The notes under the pieces: generated by a model
The model's input: the letters and a program-made list of their open reading frames with translations, nothing else
What the model was told of the DNA's origin: nothing
Database searches by the model: none
Origin: Bacteroidales bacterium M5
GTDB lineage: Bacteria; Bacteroidota; Bacteroidia; Bacteroidales; Muribaculaceae
Reading direction: 5' to 3'
Length of the DNA: 5,890 bases
Assembly (NCBI GenBank): GCA_001689535.1
Contig: LUJP01000115.1
Span: forward strand, 1-5,890
Position numbers and translations under genes: made by a program
Shown: positions 5,671-5,890 of the stretch, one piece after another
Layout of the letters: each line of letters starts with the position of its first letter
Numbering within the stretch: position 1 is the stretch's first letter

Positions 5671-5890
5671 ATGTATTGGACACTTGAACTGGCATCAAAA
5701 CTCGAAGATGCACCCTGGCCCGCTACCAAAGAAGAACTCGTAGACTACGCAATGCGCTCAGGCGCGCCCCTCGAAGTAATCGAAAACCTCCAGGAAATGG
5801 AAGACGAAGGCGACACCTACGAAAGCATCGAAGACATCTGGCCCGACTACCCCTCCAATGAAGACTTCTTCTTCAACGAAGAGGAATATT
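5671..5890 (+). CDS. DUF2795 family small acidic protein (stop codon just outside the window)
   Basis: Seventy-three codons are visible, starting MYWTLELASK and ending NEEEY; base 5890 is a T that could begin the stop codon. From memory, Bacteroidetes homologues are about this length and end in a similar acidic-Tyr tail, so the protein is probably complete here. The core (about residues 13-57) shows the family pattern W-P-A-T-K-E-E-L-x-D-Y-A, then S-G-A-P-x-x-V-I-E-N-L, then Y-E-S-I-E-D-I-W. The product is strongly acidic: 22 Asp/Glu against 3 Lys/Arg. There is no signal peptide or membrane segment, so it should be cytoplasmic. Its function is unknown. Codons are mostly C-ending where a choice exists (TTC, GAC, ATC, CCC), which with the consensus promoter and 5' hairpin suggests strong expression. 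The ATG has an A-rich leader and no Shine-Dalgarno. It is transcribed away from the adhesin gene. Confidence 0.9.
   Translation, partial: MYWTLELASKLEDAPWPATKEELVDYAMRSGAPLEVIENLQEMEDEGDTYESIEDIWPDYPSNEDFFFNEEEY

Overview
The window looks like a chromosomal segment from a member of the Bacteroidales (Bacteroides/Prevotella/Muribaculaceae-like; genus not resolved). Three things point there. Both genes are preceded by a Bacteroidetes-type sigma-70 promoter (TTG, 19 bp, TAnnTTTG) with no Shine-Dalgarno sequence. The large protein ends in a short C-terminal tail of the Por/type IX-sorting-like kind common in Bacteroidales. The small gene at the right edge is a conserved Bacteroidetes DUF2795 protein.

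Layout. Positions 1-120 hold no gene I can support. A strong bulged hairpin at 121-158 is the terminator of the main gene. Positions 180-5258 on the minus strand encode one very large exported protein of 1692 residues: signal peptide (1-27), LamG/concanavalin-like domain (about 33-268), sixteen repeats of about 80 residues of the divergent InlB B-repeat kind (about 281-1642), and a C-terminal tail (about 1645-1692). Positions 5259-5670 are a divergent intergenic region with one promoter for each gene. From 5671 a small acidic DUF2795 protein runs rightward to the window edge, apparently complete except for its stop codon.

The large gene stands alone between its own promoter and terminator and reads as a surface or secreted adhesin/binding protein: a carbohydrate- or ligand-binding head on a long repeat stalk. 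The DUF2795 gene is divergent, has its own promoter and probably has no functional link to the adhesin.

The most interesting content lies inside the large gene. Its repeats fall into two classes, A and B, in an A-B-A order repeated three times and then disturbed by a recent tandem expansion. That expansion includes a 145-bp perfect direct repeat with a 249-bp period. The LamG-coding stretch is far more AT-rich than the DNA on either side, suggesting a domain swap. The gene's promoter also sits between two 9-bp inverted repeats, a weak but testable hint of a switchable or operator-controlled promoter. I see no defence system, mobile element, RNA gene or CRISPR array.
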